From: Polyangiaceae bacterium
Lineage (GTDB): Bacteria; Myxococcota; Polyangia; Polyangiales; Polyangiaceae
Assembly (NCBI GenBank): GCA_025936205.1
Contig: JAICTU010000234.1
Location: forward strand, 1 to 13,771
Direction of reading: 5' to 3'
Length of the DNA: 13,771 nt
Position numbers and translations under genes: made by a program. Shown one piece after another: positions 12,728 through 13,771 of this stretch (position 1 is its first letter; each line of letters starts with the position of its first letter). The notes beneath the pieces were generated by a model. That model saw only the letters and a list, made by a program, of their open reading frames with translations, searched no databases and was not told the origin of the DNA.

Positions 12728-13771
12728 ATGATGCAAGTGTCGAGCAACCGAACATTTGACGAGATCCAGGTCGGCGAGTCGCTGACGCTCTCGCGCCAGC
12801 TGACTCAAATGGAGGTCGAAGCGCTGGCACTCGTCTCCGGAGAGGTGGACTCCTTCCACGTCGACGACGGGGCGAAGAACGGCAACGGCGAGGGCGGCAG
12901 CACCAAGTCGGTCAGCGGCGAGGCGCTGCTCTCGGGCATGTTGTGTCGCAAGCTGCCTGGACCGGGCACCACCATCCTGGAGCAAAATCTGCGCTTCCAC
13001 GGCGCCTTTTCTTCCGCCGACGAGCTGGTGGGGACGGTCACGGCGCGCGAGAAGCGCCCGCGTGACCACTCCATCGTGTTCGACTGCAACGTGCGCTGCG
13101 GCAGCCGGGAGCTGGTCAGCGGCACCGTGACGGTGGAAGCACCGCTGCAGCGAGCGCACTACACGCAGCTGGCAACGCCCGAGGTCGTGGTGCGCCGCAA
13201 CGACGATTTCGCGCGCCTGCTGCATCGCTGCGAGGGGCTTCCGCCCGTGCTGTGCGCGATCGTGCACCCCTGCGATCGGGACTCACTGCTCGGTCCGCTG
13301 GAAGCGGCTCGTCTCGGTCTGATCGTTCCGGTGCTGGTCGGGCCGGAGGCGAAGATCCGCGCAGTGGCCGCGGCGGAGAAGATGGATCTGGGCTCCTATC
13401 AGATCGTCTCGACCGAGCACAGCCATGCCGCAGCGGCCAAGGCCGTGGCGATGGCGCGCTCGGGTGAGGTCGAGGCGCTGATGAAAGGCAGCCTGCACAC
13501 GGACGAGCTGATGGCCGCGGTCGTGCCCTCGGCGACCGGCCTGCGCACCTCGCGCCGCATCAGCCACGCCTTCGTGCTCGACGTGCCTAGCTACCCGCGC
13601 GTGCTTCTGATCACCGACGCGGCGATCAACATCGCGCCCACGCTCGAGGACAAGGTGCATATCGTGCAGAACGCGATCGAGCTGGCGCAGACGCTGGGCA
13701 TCGAGGAGCCGCGCGTGGCGATTCTGGCGGCGGTCGAGACGGTGAACTCCAAGATGCAAGCGACGCTCGAC
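12728..13771 (+). CDS. MaoC-like / phosphate acetyl(butyryl)transferase fusion, 3' end outside window
   Basis: The frame runs 348 codons from the ATG at 12728 to the window edge without a stop. A second ATG follows at 12731 and is better spaced (six bases) from AGGG at 12721-12724. Residues about 5-140 form a MaoC-type hotdog domain (NRTFDEIQVGESLTLSR; LPGPGTTILEQNLRF at 76-90). Residues about 165-348 are the first two thirds of a Pta/Ptb domain: VHPCDRDSLLGPLEAARLGLI, LMKGSLHTDELM (251-262), RRISHAFVLDVPSYPRVL, ITDAAINIAPTLEDK and VAILAAVETVNSKM. Intact fusions have about 465-480 residues. The Pta part interconverts acyl-CoA and acyl-phosphate, feeding an acetate-kinase-type enzyme. In R-specific hydratases the site reads D-x-N-P-x-H; here it is E39-V-D-S-F-H44, and the later HGM becomes SGE, so hydration activity is doubtful. 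Probably co-transcribed with the DUF3141 gene. Confidence 0.92.
   Translation, partial: MMQVSSNRTFDEIQVGESLTLSRQLTQMEVEALALVSGEVDSFHVDDGAKNGNGEGGSTKSVSGEALLSGMLCRKLPGPGTTILEQNLRFHGAFSSADELVGTVTAREKRPRDHSIVFDCNVRCGSRELVSGTVTVEAPLQRAHYTQLATPEVVVRRNDDFARLLHRCEGLPPVLCAIVHPCDRDSLLGPLEAARLGLIVPVLVGPEAKIRAVAAAEKMDLGSYQIVSTEHSHAAAAKAVAMARSGEVEALMKGSLHTDELMAAVVPSATGLRTSRRISHAFVLDVPSYPRVLLITDAAINIAPTLEDKVHIVQNAIELAQTLGIEEPRVAILAAVETVNSKMQATLD

Overview
The window is GC-rich and gene-dense, with long coding sequences on both strands. It carries several lipoprotein genes and a very large soluble multi-PAS histidine kinase. This style fits a GC-rich proteobacterium-like organism, most plausibly a myxobacterium (Myxococcota). 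That assignment is an inference from gene style, because no rRNA or marker gene is present. I see no tRNA, rRNA, CRISPR array, insertion sequence or phage gene.

Left part (1-3538). The 3' end of a VapC-like PIN toxin gene enters at the left edge. A convergent minus-strand gene follows, encoding a lipoprotein with an HExxH metallopeptidase motif. From a shared 177-bp region a divergent plus-strand gene encodes an SMP-30-type beta-propeller lipoprotein. Next come a 95-residue protein with a Cys-rich zinc-binding-like head and one membrane helix, whose start codon lies in the loop of a perfect 9-bp inverted repeat, and tam (trans-aconitate 2-methyltransferase). These three plus-strand genes are 41 and 43 nt apart and may be co-transcribed.

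Middle part (3544-8751). A 1054-residue orphan sensor kinase (degenerate receiver, GAF, four PAS, HisKA, ATPase) runs on the minus strand and meets tam tail to tail. Upstream of it is a 663-bp stretch without an intact gene. It holds a 28-codon relic that looks like the two ends of a RibD/DHFR-like reductase joined by an internal deletion, a strong 9-bp hairpin, and two small hairpins leading to a plus-strand GH8 glycoside hydrolase lipoprotein related to reducing-end xylose-releasing exo-oligoxylanases.

Right part (8789-13771). A FabH-like ketoacyl-ACP synthase III lies on the minus strand. After a 530-bp gap a divergent plus-strand pair follows. The first member is a 772-residue DUF3141 protein with a PHA-synthase/hydrolase-type Cys-Asp-His triad. 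The second is an N-terminal MaoC-like / C-terminal phosphate acyltransferase (Pta/Ptb) fusion that runs off the window. The pair suggests an acyl-CoA / acyl-phosphate / hydroxyacyl module. An acetate kinase, and perhaps an enoyl-ACP reductase, would be expected just beyond the right edge. In this copy the hydratase active-site residues of the MaoC domain are altered, and a 27-bp-period tandem repeat separates the two genes.

I did not find a clear-cut new defence or mobile system. The best leads are the start-codon hairpin with its zinc-head membrane protein, the DUF3141/MaoC*-Pta pair with its degenerate hydratase domain, and the reductase relic.
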